A stretch of DNA of 64,000 nt from Hermatobates lingyangjiaoensis (taxonomy: Eukaryota > Arthropoda > Insecta > Hemiptera > Hermatobatidae). The position numbers and the translations under genes were made by a program. Shown here one piece after another: positions 1-10,634 of the stretch (within the stretch, counting starts at the first letter, position 1; each line of letters begins with the position of its first letter). A model generated the notes under the pieces. It searched no databases. It was not told the origin of the DNA and saw nothing but the letters and a program-made list of their open reading frames with translations. The stretch covers positions 1,551,501 through 1,615,500 of the forward strand of contig JAPFBL010000008.1 in assembly GCA_026182355.1 (NCBI GenBank). Direction: 5' to 3'.

Positions 1-520
1 TTTATAAAAAAGTTATATATTATTTTAGACAGTGCACTTTCTTGCACATAATTTATTTATACTACACTCTATTCAACTAGAATTAATAGTAATGACTCAA
101 AATTTATGAGTATAACCATATGTTCATAGACGACCTTTTATCCATTAGTATGAACTGGAACGTTAATATTCTGGAAAGTGGAACACAGGATACATTGTAC
201 TTTCCTGTAGTATAATTTATGCTCAATTTTAGCATAAATTACTATTAATTTTAGCTGATAATTGTCCTCTAGAATATTAATTCCCAAAAATACCATTATG
301 CAATATATCTTTCAATTATAAAAGAAAGTCTGCTTTGATTTTGAAGTGTATGTTAAAATACATAGTGTATGTATCATAGATTCTTCATTCTTATTATTGG
401 TGTCAGTTATAAAATATTGTCTTGGATGTTTTTTTCGTTACATTATATCTGATTAGATGGTTGACTGTTTATTTTGGAATGTTGTTTTATAAAATTTTCT
501 TCAAATTTTCTATAATTTTC
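1..520. other. AT-rich DNA, no gene seen
   Basis: No ORF of note, no splice-flanked exon candidate and no recognisable repeat family. It is simply AT-rich intergenic sequence. Confidence 0.5.
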
Positions 521-524
521 AGAG

Positions 525-790
525 CAGCTCAGTGGTTTGCGTACTCTCTTCTAGACTGGTAGTAGTCATGGGTTCGATTCATACACTAGCTCTTAATTTT
601 TTGACGTGACAGGTGGGAAAATCTGAGCACATCGTCCATAGAAGAGAATTAATCTAAAAGAGTAATGCTTTGGACGATAGTAAAATTTCGCACCCTGGAT
701 GTAGTTCTCAGAAGCATGTGCTAAGTAGAGACCATACCTGGCGTAATCACTCGACAGTGATTCACCACCTACTAATACAGTAATTTTGAA
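525..790 (+). mobile_element. tRNA-derived SINE, diverged copy
   Basis: A tRNA-like head is visible: an A-box-like stretch (GCTCAGTGGTTTGCG) near 533 and a B-box-like GGGTTCGATTC near 570. The body that follows (AATCTGAGCACATCGTCC) is shared with the better SINE copy at 25.16 kb. The 3' half (from about 690) differs from the other copies, so this is a subfamily or a chimera. Confidence 0.7.
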
Positions 791-811
791 CTTTTACTTT
801 CCAATAAATAA

Positions 812-1010
812 AATATAGTGATCGTGAATAAAATCATTCTCGAGATTTTGACGGATTTACATCATTTGAGATCTTCAGAGTCCTTTTATGACAGTTTTCG
901 ATTAGTGCAGTGTGAGTGTGTATCCAAGCGATTGTGGGTACGCTGCAGTCTACAAATCATTGATGGATCAAATTAATATATTACACATTAATGGGTCTTA
1001 CTGTGTTGAT
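812..1010 (+). repeat. Degenerate fragment of the T repeat family
   Basis: Starts at TATAGTGATCGTGAA and runs through CTCGAGATTTTGACGG to GATGGATCAAATT. This matches the 5' part of the T copies at 2.14, 4.63 and 6.03 kb with many substitutions. The G-rich (GGGT)n block of the younger copies has decayed here to isolated GTG/GGG motifs. Confidence 0.7.
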
Positions 1011-1221
1011 GTATGCTATTGTTTGTGAGCTATGGAAAAGCAACTTATTTTGCTACAATGTGATAGGAATTAAAAGCTAATTACTTTAATTAGCTCGTCC
1101 ATTAATAAGTAGACCATCAAATAAGTCGACCATTAAATGGTCGAAATATTGAAAGTAAGTCCTAGTATCTAGTTTTCAATTGTGTTACTGTCTATTTTCA
1201 TCAAATTTTCTATAATTTAAA

Positions 1222-1300
1222 AGGATAGCTCAGTGGTTTGCGTGCTCGCATCTAGACTGGTAGATCCTGGGTTCGATTCATACACTAGTTCTATATATGT
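1222..1300 (+). mobile_element. SINE head only (tRNA-like A and B boxes)
   Basis: GATAGCTCAGTGGTTTGCG and GGTTCGATTCATAC repeat the head of the SINE at 525-790. The body is missing and the copy runs straight into a microsatellite. Its ability to fold as a tRNA is that of a derived pseudo-tRNA; it is not called a tRNA gene because it sits in a dispersed family with SINE bodies elsewhere. Confidence 0.65.
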
Positions 1301-1307
1301 GTTTGTA

Positions 1308-1308
1308 A

Positions 1309-1387
<79 letters not shown>

Positions 1388-1396
1388 TATATATAT

Positions 1397-1442
<46 letters not shown>

Positions 1443-1446
1443 ATAT
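1308..1446. repeat. (CA)n/(TA)n microsatellite
   Basis: Long CA run followed by alternating TA and CA runs. It produces spurious tyrosine/isoleucine and valine/cysteine ORFs on both strands. Confidence 0.95.
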
Positions 1447-1448
1447 AT

Positions 1449-1680
1449 ATCAATGATTAAACCGCAATAAGAATGGGAAAACAAGACTAAGATCTTTGAA
1501 CCGTAACAAGCGGTCTTTGTCAGAGTCAAAAAACCAACTGAACACTAGATGCAGAAAACATCTGGTTTTTGACTCTGACGAAGACCGCTTGTTACGGTTG
1601 AAAGATCCTAGTCTTGTTTTCCCATTCTTATTGTGGTTTAATCATTCATTGTTGATTCACGTGTTTATGTGAAATCTTTT
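1449..1680 (+). mobile_element. Foldback element F, hairpin with hammerhead-like core
   Basis: Two arms (about 1452-1535 and 1565-1646) are reverse complements: TCTTTGAACCGTAACAAGCG on the left is mirrored by CGCTTGTTACGGTTGAAAGA on the right. The right arm holds CTGACGA (1575-1581), a 5-bp stem GACCG/CGGTT with loop CTTGTTA, then GAAA (1600-1603), which is the layout of a hammerhead ribozyme core. The copy ends in a conserved CACGTGTTTATGTGAAAT tail and adjoins TA microsatellites. Copies of the family recur at 1.7, 13.3, 18.35, 40.6, 59.1 and 60.1 kb. Confidence 0.75.
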
Positions 1681-1683
1681 TTC

Positions 1684-2102
1684 GATATATATATATACAT
1701 ATCAATGATCAAACCCACAATGAGAAAACAAGACTAAGATTTTTAACCGTAACAAGCGGTCTTCGTCAGAGTCAAAAACCCAACTGAAACACTAGATGCA
1801 GAGAACATCTGGTGAGAGGTTGAGAAGAGTGGGAGGGAAGAGTGGTATTTTAAAAGGGTGAAAGCACAGGAAAAGAGTAATGCGCTTTCACCCTTTTAAA
1901 ATACCACTCTTCCCTCCCACTCTTGTCAACCCCTCACCAGATGTTCTCTGTATCTAGTGTTTCAGTTAGGTTTTTGACTCTGACGAAGACTGCTTGTTGC
2001 GGTTGAAAGATCTTAGTCTTGTTTTCCCATTTTGTCATTGTGGTTTGATCATTGATTATTATTTCACGTGTTTATGTGAAATCTTTATATATATATATAT
2101 AT
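1684..2102 (+). mobile_element. Foldback element F, longest copy, near-perfect hairpin
   Basis: Arms of about 165 bp (1703-1866 and 1883-2056) flank a loop of under 20 bp, so the transcript would fold into one long hairpin. The arms contain AACATCTGGTGAG and GGGAGGGAAGAGTGG and their complements. The hammerhead-like core CTGACGA (1980-1986) to GAAA (2005-2008) lies in the right arm. TA microsatellites lie on both sides. No coding capacity is seen. Confidence 0.8.
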
Positions 2103-2138
2103 ATAATTAAATTTCTTGCCGATTTCTCTATGGATGAT
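2103..2138. repeat. Left end of a split PLE remnant
   Basis: The sequence around TTTCTCTATGGATGATTTT is the reverse complement of 11084-11118. Together with 10635-11118 it forms one inverted-repeat PLE remnant of roughly 520 bp that was split by the 8.5-kb T nest. Confidence 0.7.
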
Positions 2139-2812
2139 TTTTACTTTACTATAAGTAAAGTATAGTGATCGTGAAAAAATTCGATCTCGAGATTTTGACG
2201 GAATTACATGTTTTGAGATCCCAGAAGTCGTTTTATGAGGTTTTTACGATGATGTCTGTGTGTGTGTGTGGGTGGGTGGGTGCGTGGGTGGGTGGGTGAG
2301 TGTGTTAGCATTGCTTGTTACCACGCTACGGTCCAGAATCTTTGATGGATCAAGTTGATATTTTACACAAAAATGGGCCTCATAAAGACAAAGATCCCTA
2401 TTATTTGGGAAGAATTATGCATGATGGGAAAGTTACTTTTTTTGCCAAAAACCGTTTTTTTTAAAACATTTATTTCTCCTAAATTGATAACCCTAGAGTT
2501 TTGAAATTTTGACATTATCTTTGAGGTTACAAATGGAACAAACGAAAAATATATTCAGAATTTTAAAACAACAGGAAATATTTTTTTTAATAAAATGTAA
2601 AAATTTTGACTTATAATTCAATCTCAAACCTTGTGAGAGCGATACAAACCATACTGTTAGACGGATCACAATGAAACTATGCCTAAAAATAGAACATTAT
2701 GTGTAGAATGAGTTGAGATATTTTTTTTCAAAATTACATTCGCTAAAGGGGCGTTACAGTACGAATTCTGTTTTCAGAAAATGATTTTTTGACGCGAAAC
2801 GGCTCATTAAAA
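2139..2812 (+). mobile_element. T repeat copy T0, 5' part
   Basis: Begins with the near-palindrome TACTTTACTATAAGTAAAGTA (2142-2162, given in full because it is a 21-mer only by one base: core ACTTTACTATAAGTAAAGT). A G-rich block of GGGT repeats follows (about 2268-2300), then a long AT-rich region. It stops at an A-run after CGGCTCATT. The sequence that should follow reappears at 4483, so copy T1 appears to have inserted into this A-run. No protein-coding capacity. Confidence 0.75.
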
Positions 2813-4482
2813 AAAATCTGGAGTGGCCTACACTCTACTTTACTATAAGTAACTTAATGTCAAATTTCTTGAATATATAAAACATAACGTCTCATTTAAG
2901 CATAACGTAAACATCTAAATGGGATATAATTATTAGCCTTTCATTCCTGAGGTAGTACAGATATGATTGAAGGACATATAATTTTATAAGCTTATTTTTG
3001 TACATCACAGATAATTTTTTATTTGCAAATAATTGCATTAGTATAACTACAGCAGTAATAACATTTTTGAAAAACCAAAGTGAACATTTCTTGAAACGAT
3101 TTATTCTCCTACAAGAGAATGGCTTTCGTTCAAACAGCCAGTAGATTTCTTACATGGTTTACTTGACATCCTTCTACATTGAATATTTGAAGTAAAATTT
3201 TTAAATTTAAAAAAGGAAAATACCCTTTTTTTCTCTGAAAAACATCTTAAACTGCGAAGCAAATGTTGCTTTAAGGTGATTTGTTAATTAAAGATGTACA
3301 ATAATTACATTTATTAATCTCTAAACGAAAGATTCAGATTATGAATTATCATTTACATTTTTGGTCTTTTATAGAATTATCATACTGGGAATTTTAATCT
3401 TTAAAATAATAATAATAAGCTTCTTAGTATTTAATAAGATCATTTTCCTTCCCCTTTGTCAAATAAGATATATACGAATTTTTTCACTGTGAGTGTTATT
3501 TTTTTCCTGCACAATATTATTCCTCTTACATCTCTTATAAGTCAATAATATATTTTCATTTTTCCATTAGAAACATCAATTTTATCTCAGTGGATTCGCT
3601 AAAAAAATTCTAAGAGAATGTAAACAATGTAAAAAAATACAAAAAATTCGACAAGTATAGCAGGTGATCTCTTAGTCTAGAATAAACAAACAGTTTTTAT
3701 ATCGTTATTGCTCTTTCCCGTAATTGAAACTTTATGATTTTTTTTTTATGAATTGCTAATGTTTTGTTCCATTTTTGGTCAATTTTTCATTATTTTTTAA
3801 CGAGCCGTTTAGCGTCAAAAAAACATTTTTTGAAAACACAAATCGTACTGTAACGCCCCTTTAGCGAATGTAATTTTAGAAAAAAATATCTCAACTCATT
3901 CTCCATATAATGTTCTATTTTTAGGTATAGTTTCATTCTTGTCCGTCAAACAGTATGGCTTGTATCGCTCTCACAAGGTTTGAGATTGAATTATAAGTCA
4001 AAATTTGTATATTTTATTGAAAAAAAAATATTTCCTGTTGTTTTAAAATTCTGAATATATTTTTCGTTTGTTCCATTTATAACCTCAAAGATAATGTCAA
4101 AATTTCAAAACTCTAGGGTTATCAATTTAGGAGAAATAAATGTTTTAAAAAAAACGGTCTTTGGCAAAAAAAGTGACTTTCCCATCATGCATAATTCTTC
4201 CCAAACAATAGGGATCTTTGTCTTTATGAGGTCCATTTTTGTGTAAAATATCAACTTGATCCATCAAAGATTCTGGACCGTAGCGTGGTAACAAGCAATG
4301 CTAACACACTCACCCACCCACCCACGCACCCACCCACCAACCCACCCACCCACCCACTCACACACAGACATCATCGTAAAAACGTCATAAAACGACTTCT
4401 GGGACCTCAAAACATGTAATTCCGTCAAAATCTCGAGATCGAATTTTTTCACGATCACTATACTTTACTTATAGTAAAGTAA
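2813..4482 (-). mobile_element. T repeat copy T1, full length, inverted, nested in T0
   Basis: The plus strand starts with TCTGGAGTGGCCTACACTC (the T 3' end read backwards) and ends at ACTTTACTTATAGTAAAGT (the T 5' end). The length is about 1670 bp. With the T copy at 4629-6026 it makes an inverted pair with arms of up to about 1.6 kb. The C-rich block at 4311-4365 is the complement of the G-rich block seen in the plus-strand copies. Short ORFs across it are not conserved as proteins. Confidence 0.75.
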
Positions 4483-4628
4483 TAATGAAAATTTGACCAA
4501 AAATGGATAAAAAAATTAGCAATTCAAAAAAAAAAATTCATGAAGTTTCAATTACGGAAAAGAGCAATACCGCTATAAAAGCTGTTTGTTTATCCTAGAC
4601 TAAGAGATCACCTGCTATACTTGAATTT
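4483..4628 (+). mobile_element. Continuation of T0 after the nested T1
   Basis: AATAATGAAAATTTGACC to CACCTGCTATACTTGAA is the part of T that follows the G-rich unit in other copies (compare 5305-5450). Its position directly after T1 fits T0 interrupted by T1. Confidence 0.6.
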
Positions 4629-6026
4629 TTACTTTACTATAAGTAAAGTATAGTGATCGTGAAAAAATTCGATCTCGAGATTTTGACGGAATTACATGTT
4701 TTGAGGTCCCAGAAGTCGTTTTATGAAGTTTTTACGATGATGTCTGTGTGTGTGTGGGTGGGTGGGTGGGTGGGTGCGTGGGTGGGTGCGTGTGTTAGCA
4801 TTGCTTGTTACCACGCTACGGTCCAGAATCTTTGATGGATCAAGTTGATATTTTACACAAAAATGGGCCTCATTTAGACGAAGATCCCTATTGTTTGGGA
4901 AGAATTATGCATGATGGGAAAGTCACTTTTTTTGCCAAAAACCGTTTTTTTAAAAACATTTATTTCTCCTAAACTGATAACCCTAGAGTTTTGAAATTTT
5001 GACATTATCTTTAAGGTTTCAAATGCAACAAACGGAAAATATATTCAGAATTTTAAATCAACAGGAAATATTTTTTTTTCAATAAAATGTAAAAATTTTG
5101 ACTTATAATTCAATCTCAAACCTTGTGAGAGCGATACAAGCCATACTGTTTGACGGACAAGAATGAAACTATGCCTATAAATAGAACATTATATGGAGAA
5201 TGAGTTGAGATATTTTTTTCCAAAATTACATTCGCTAAACGGGCGTTCCAGTACTATTTGTGTTTTCAGAAAATGTTTTTTTGACGCTAAACGGCTCGTT
5301 AAAAAATAATGAAAATTTGACCAAAAATGGAACAAAAAATTAACAATTCATAAAAAAAAATTCATGAAGTTTTAATTACGGGAAAGAGCAATTACGATAT
5401 AAAAACTGTTTGTTTATCCTAGACTAAGAGATCACCTGCTATACTTGTCAAATTTTTTGTATTTTTTTACATTGTTTATATTGACTTAGAAATTTTTTGA
5501 GCGAATCCACTGAGATAAAATTGATGTTTCTAATGGAAAAATGAAAATATATTATTGACTTATAAGAGATGTAAGAGGAATAATATTGTGCAGGTAAATG
5601 ATAACACTCATTAAAAAAAAATTCGTATATATGTTATTTGACAAAGGGGAAGGAAAATTTTCTTATTAAATACTAAGAAGCCATAAAATTCCCAGTATAA
5701 TAATTCTGTTAAAAACCAAAAATGTAAAAGATAATTCAAAATATAAATCTTTCGTTTACTTTGGTTTTACAAAAATGTTATTACTGCTGTAGTTATACTA
5801 ATGTAATTATTTGCAAATAATAAATTATTTGTGATGTACAAAAATAAGCTTATAAATTGATGTGTCCTTCAATCACTATCTGTACTACATCAGGAATGAA
5901 AGGCTAATAATTATATCCCATTTAGATGTTTACGTTATACTTAAATGAGACGTTATGTTTTATATACTCAAGAAATATGACATTAAGTTACTTATAGTAA
6001 AGTAGAGTGTAGGCCACTCCAGATTT
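4629..6026 (+). mobile_element. T repeat copy T2, internally deleted
   Basis: Starts with the ACTTTACTATAAGTAAAGT dyad and ends with GTAGGCCACTCCAGA. Compared with the T3 copy it lacks about 250 bp in its 3' half: after CTTTCGTTTAC the sequence jumps to TTGGTTTTAC. It preserves the uninterrupted site TTATAAGAGATGTAAGAGG, which is the empty target of the Helitron found in T3. Confidence 0.75.
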
Positions 6027-6960
6027 TTACTTTACTATAAGTAAAGTATAGTGATCGTGAAAAAATTCGATCTCGAGATTTTGACGGAATTACATGTTTT
6101 GAGGTCCCAGAAGTCGTTTTATGACGTTTTACGATGATGTCTGTGTGTGTGTGGGTGGGTGGGTGGGTGCGTGGGTGGGTGCGTGTGTTAGCATTGCTTG
6201 TTACCACGCTACGGTCCAGAATCTTTGATGGATAAAGTTGATATTTTACACAAAAATGGGCCTCATTTAGACGAAGATCCCTATTGTTTGGGAAGAATTA
6301 TGCATGATGGGAAAGTCACTGTTTTTACCAAAAACCGTTTTTTTTAAAACATTTATTTCTCCTAAACTGATAACCCTAGAGTTTTGAAATTTTGACATTA
6401 TCTTTGAAGTTACAAATGCAACAAACGAAAAATATATTCAGAATTTTAAGACAACAGGAAATATTTTTTTTCAATAAAATGTAAAAATTTTGACTTTTAA
6501 TTCAATCTCAAACCTTATGAGAGCGATACAAACCATACTGTTAGACGGATCACAATGAAACTATACCTAAAAATAGAACATTATATGGAGAATGAGGTGA
6601 GATCTTTTTTTCTAAAATTGCATTCGCTAAAGGGGCGTTACAGTACGATCTGTGTTTTCAGAAAATGTTTTTTTGCCGCTAAACCGCTCGTTAAAAATAA
6701 TGAAAATTTGACCAAAAATGAAACAAAAAATTAGCAATTCATAAAAAAAAATTCATTAAGTTTCAATTACGGGAAAGAGCAATAACGATATAAAAACTCT
6801 TTGTTTACCCTAGACTAAAAGATCACCTGCTATACTTGTCGAATTTTTTGTATTTTTTTACATTGTTTACATTGACTTAGAAATTTTTTTAGCGAATCCA
6901 CTGAGATAAAATTGATGTTTCTAATGGAAAAATGAAAATATATTATTGACTTATAAGAGA
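6027..6960 (+). mobile_element. T repeat copy T3, 5' part (before Helitron)
   Basis: Begins directly after the CCACTCCAGA end of T2 through a run of T. It contains the dyad, the GGGT-rich block (about 6151-6182) and the AT-rich body, and breaks exactly at TTATAAGAGA where the Helitron begins. It continues at 9916. Confidence 0.8.
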
Positions 6961-7099
6961 CTAGCAAACGTACCCGTCTTTGACGGAATCAAAAATTCTA
7001 TTATACTCGGTATTCCAAAATATCAATTATAGTATTATACTAATACTACAATTAAGAGTTATAGAATAGTAGAAAATACCATTATTAGTACAGTGCCAA

Positions 7100-7770
7100 A
7101 CAAATGCCTCTGTATACACCACATTAGCTGTCTGTCCTTCAGGTTCACGGAAGAACAAACAGTTGGAACCTCTGACTCTTGACCAAGTAAACTATAGTTG
7201 ACCATGTGAGAAAAACTTGGTCTCGCTAACTTTAATTCCTGTGTTAGTTAAAGTCTCCCTTTGCGACTTGGTTAATGTCATTGCGTAATAGACTCTGACA
7301 GGACTTTGCAATCATTTCAACGGAAACAGACAGTGGCTCGGAATCAATGGTATGGGTGGTATACACACAGACTCCACATTCCACACCCAGTCATGATGGC
7401 CGCCTCTACGGCACATCTGTACAGAGCACAAACTCCGAGTTGCACATTTCCCGGAGAACTCAAGTTGCGTAACATGAAATTTGTTACTGATACTAAGTCA
7501 CAGCATGATGATGCTCCTACTTGAAGTTTTTACTGATGAACAGGCAGTCCAAGAGCAGTCACGGAGTCAAGAAATTCAGTTAGATAATAAACTACTTCCT
7601 CATTACTAATCACTCTCTTTACTGACTTATAAGTTCTATCTTCGGGTTGCTATAGCGTAAGAACATGTTTGCTGATTTTTCCTTCATGTTCATTAGTAAG
7701 GCTTGAGCATTGCTCGTTCAGAAAGCCTTTTATTCTGAATAGATAGTACATCTCTGGGAAACACCTTGTC
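7100..7770 (-). pseudogene. Helitron helicase C-terminal fragment, copy A (decayed)
   Basis: On the minus strand, with frameshifts and stops, one can read IPLIPSH (the segment before motif V), YAMTLTKSQRETL (motif V, usually A-M-T-I-N-K-x-Q-G-Q), ETKFFSHGQL, then SRVRG and EPEGQT (motif VI and C-terminal tail). This order is that of the Pif1-type helicase at the C-terminus of Helitron RepHel proteins, which unwinds DNA during rolling-circle transposition. Only the last 200 or so codons are represented; the Walker A/B motifs and the Rep nuclease are absent. A plus-strand ORF at 7306-7524 is an antisense shadow. Not functional. Confidence 0.78.
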
Positions 7771-8149
7771 AATAAGCTCAAATAAGCGTAATATTCATAA
7801 ATTAACATATTTGCTATAAGCAAATATTCATGTACGCAAATAAAATTAAAGTCAACTAACCATAACTAATTGCTACACCTGTATATTATCAAAATAAACA
7901 TGTGTGTGTAGTCAGCCAAACACGACTTAAAAGTTCATAACTTCGCTTCATCATTGAATATTTCATCCATCCAAAGATTAGATTTTAAGTTAGACATACA
8001 CAAATCTACAATCAATGTTTCAGTTTTATATGTCTTATTGTAGCAATATTTTGTGGACAAACCGACGGACAGAAATTATTCTAAGGATACATGTGGTTAC
8101 TCTAAAGTATGAAACCTAAAGAAAACTTGAAATGAGTTAGTTCTAATTA

Positions 8150-8528
8150 ACGTGCTCCCAGTCAAAAGCCTACTCTGGTTCCATACCTTACTTTATTACC
8201 AGTGTTTATATTACGCAAATATTAAAATAAAAAAAATATTTTTGTTGTATTTATTTATAATACATTTGCACTACTGTCATCGGCGAGCAAGCAAGCTACT
8301 GGCTACCCTGGCTAGATCTCTTTACTTTATTACCATTTTTTATATTATCCACATTTTAAATTCAAAAAAATATTTGTTTGTTACATTTATTTATAATACA
8401 TTTGCACTACTATCATCGGCGATCACGCAAGCCACTGGGCTACTCTGGTCCCATACCTTACATTATTACCAGTGTATTTATTAAGCAAATATTAAATTAA
8501 AAAAAAGTTTACAGTTATATATAATACA
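8150..8528 (-). repeat. Tandem segment with SINE-like heads inside the Helitron
   Basis: TACTTTATTACCA recurs near 8188 and 8330 and, as TACATTATTACCA, near 8460, giving units of roughly 130-140 bp. On the minus strand each unit carries a tRNA-like A-box stretch (AGTAGCCCAGTGGCTTGCG). It looks like a SINE fragment captured by the Helitron and duplicated. Confidence 0.5.
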
Positions 8529-9744
8529 TAGCAAACGTACCCGTCTTTGACGGAATCAGAAGTTCCGGCATTTTTGGTATTTCAAAATGTCATTAGAAAT
8601 TATAGAACAGTAGAAATTACCATTATTACTACAGTGTTAAACAAATGCCTCTAAATACACTACATTAGCTGTCTGTCCTTCAGATTCATGGTAGAAGAAA
8701 GAGTTGAAATCTCTGACCCTTGAGCAAGTAAACTACATTTGACCATGTGAGAAAAACTTGGTTTCGCTACCTTGTATTCCTGCGTTCGATGAAGTCTCCC
8801 TTTGCGACTTAGTTAACGTCTTTGCGAAATAGACTGACCGGACTTTGCAATCATTTCAACGTAAACAGACAGTGGCTCGGAATCAATGGTATGTGTGGTA
8901 TACACACAGGCTCCCCAATACATGATCCAGTCATTATGTCCGCCTCTATGGCATATATGTGTAGAGCACGAACTCAGAGTCGTGTCCCGTTGCACAGTTT
9001 TGGGGCACTCATGTTTCGAAACATGAAATTTGTTACTGTTACTAAATTGCAGCATGATTGGTTCTCCTACTTTAAGTTCTTACTCATGAGCAGGCAGTCC
9101 AGGAGAAATAAATTCAGAGTCAAGAAATTCAATTAGATAATGAACTGCTTCTTCATCACTAATCCAATCTCTTTACTGACTTGTAAGTTCCTTCCTCGGT
9201 AAGATATAGCGTAAGAACTTGTTTGTTGATTTTTCCTGCCTGTTCGTATTAAGAGTTGAGAATTGCTCGTTTCAAAACTATTTATTTGCAATAGATAGTA
9301 CATCCTCAACTCTGGGATACACCTTTTAAAACATGTCGAATACGCAATATATTCATATGCTCCAATGAAATTAAAATCAACTAACAATACCTACTTGCTT
9401 CACCTGTGTATTTTCAAAACAAACATGTCTGTGAAGTTAGGAAAATACACTTAAAGCCCTATAACTTCGTTTCTGTACTTAATTATGAATCTATTTAGAG
9501 CCCATATTTTAAGTTAGGCATACACAAATCCAGTGTCAAAGTTTCAGTTCGCCATGTCTTATGGTGGCTGAGTTTACTTGTGACAAACGTTTTTGCTTTA
9601 AACGTCCATAACTTCACTTCTACGTTGAATTTCCAAATAATTTAGAGCCTATATTTTAAGTTAGACCTACCCAAATCTACTGTAAAAGTTTCAGCTTTAT
9701 ATATCTTATGGTAGCTGAGTTTACCTGTGACAAAGTTTTGCGGA
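8529..9744 (-). pseudogene. Second Helitron copy B with helicase remnant
   Basis: It repeats copy A: the hairpin (GTCTTTGAC core) near 8545, then helicase C-terminal traces read on the minus strand between about 8640 and 9320 with several disruptions. The inner terminus reads GCTAT instead of GCTAG, so the canonical CTAG end is mutated. The plus-strand ORF at 8822-9136 and minus-strand ORFs here do not follow the helicase frame for more than short stretches. Confidence 0.7.
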
Positions 9745-9805
9745 CAAACAGACAAACCGACAACCCGACAAACCGACAACCCGACAAACCGACAAACCGA
9801 CAGAA
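9745..9805. repeat. Short CCGACAAA-type tandem repeat
   Basis: ACAAACCGACAACCCGACA units repeat about six times within the Helitron 5' region. Copies of the same Helitron at 8.06 and 19.29 kb have only one or two units, so it expanded here. Confidence 0.75.
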
Positions 9806-9915
9806 ATTTTTCTAAGGGTGGATTCGGTTTCTCCAATGTATGAAACGTAAAGAAAACTTGAATTGAGTCAGTTCTAAGCAATGTACAGACAAAATCATTA
9901 TTTTATTTATATAGA

Positions 9916-10634
9916 TGTAAGAGGAATAATATTGTGCAGGAAAAAAATAACACTCACAGTGAAAAAATTCGTATATATGTTATTTGACAAAGGGGAAGGA
10001 AAATGATCTTATTAAATACTAAGAAGCTTATTATTATTATTTTAAAGATTAAAATTCCCAGTATGATAATTCTATAAAAGACCAAAAATGTAAATGATAA
10101 TTCATAATCTGAATCTTTCGTTTAGAGATTAATAAATGTAATTATTGTACATCTTTAATTAACAAATCACCTTAAAACAACATTTTCTTCGCAGTTTAAG
10201 ATGTTTTTCAGAGAAAAAAATGGTATTTTCCTGTTTTAAATTTAAAATTTTTACTTTAATATTCAATGTAGAAGGATGTCAAGTAAACGATGTAAGAAAT
10301 CTACTGGCTGTTTGAACGAAAGCCATTCTCTTGTAGGAGAATAAATCATTTCAAGAAATGTTCAATTTGGTTTTTCAAAAATGTTATTACTGCTGTAGTT
10401 ATACTAATGAAATTATTTGCAAATAATAAATTATTTGTGATGTACAAAAATAAGCTTATAAATTGATATGTCCTTCAATCACTATCTGTACTACCTCAGG
10501 AATGAAAGGCTAATAATTATATCCCATTTAGATGTTTACGTTATGCTTAAATGAGACGTTATGTTTTATATACTCAAGAAATTTGACATTAAGTTACTTA
10601 TAGTAAAGTAGAGTGTAGGCCACTCCAGATTTTT
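9916..10634 (+). mobile_element. T repeat copy T3, 3' part
   Basis: TGTAAGAGGAATAATATTG resumes T3 precisely where it was cut at 6960. It ends with AAGTAGAGTGTAGGCCACTC followed by CAGA and a T-run, the right edge of the whole T nest. Without the Helitron T3 is about 1.65 kb. Confidence 0.8.

Larger units (their letters stand above)
6961..9915 (-). mobile_element. Composite Helitron inserted in T3
   Basis: Read on the minus strand it begins with TC (9915-9914) and ends with GCTAG at 6961. Before the end lies the hairpin CCGTC-AAA-GACGG with about 11 bases to the terminus, the standard Helitron 3' structure. It sits between A and T of the host site. The undisturbed site is present in sister T copies near 3540 and 5575, which fixes both borders to the base. 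Inside are two helicase remnants, a second, inner 3' end at about 8529 and a tandem SINE-head segment. It is a head-to-tail composite that moved as one unit. No Rep domain and no intact ORF is present, so it is non-autonomous. Confidence 0.88.

Noticed and set aside
1217..1529. Tyr/Ile- and Cys/Val-rich ORFs
   Set aside because: They are translations of CA/TA microsatellite on both strands.
4264..4835. ORFs with W-V-G-G repeats inside T copies
   Set aside because: They translate the GGGT block; frames are not kept between copies and stops or indels differ.
7306..9136. Plus-strand ORFs of 72 and 104 codons in the Helitron
   Set aside because: They are antisense to the helicase remnants, whose motifs are readable on the minus strand.
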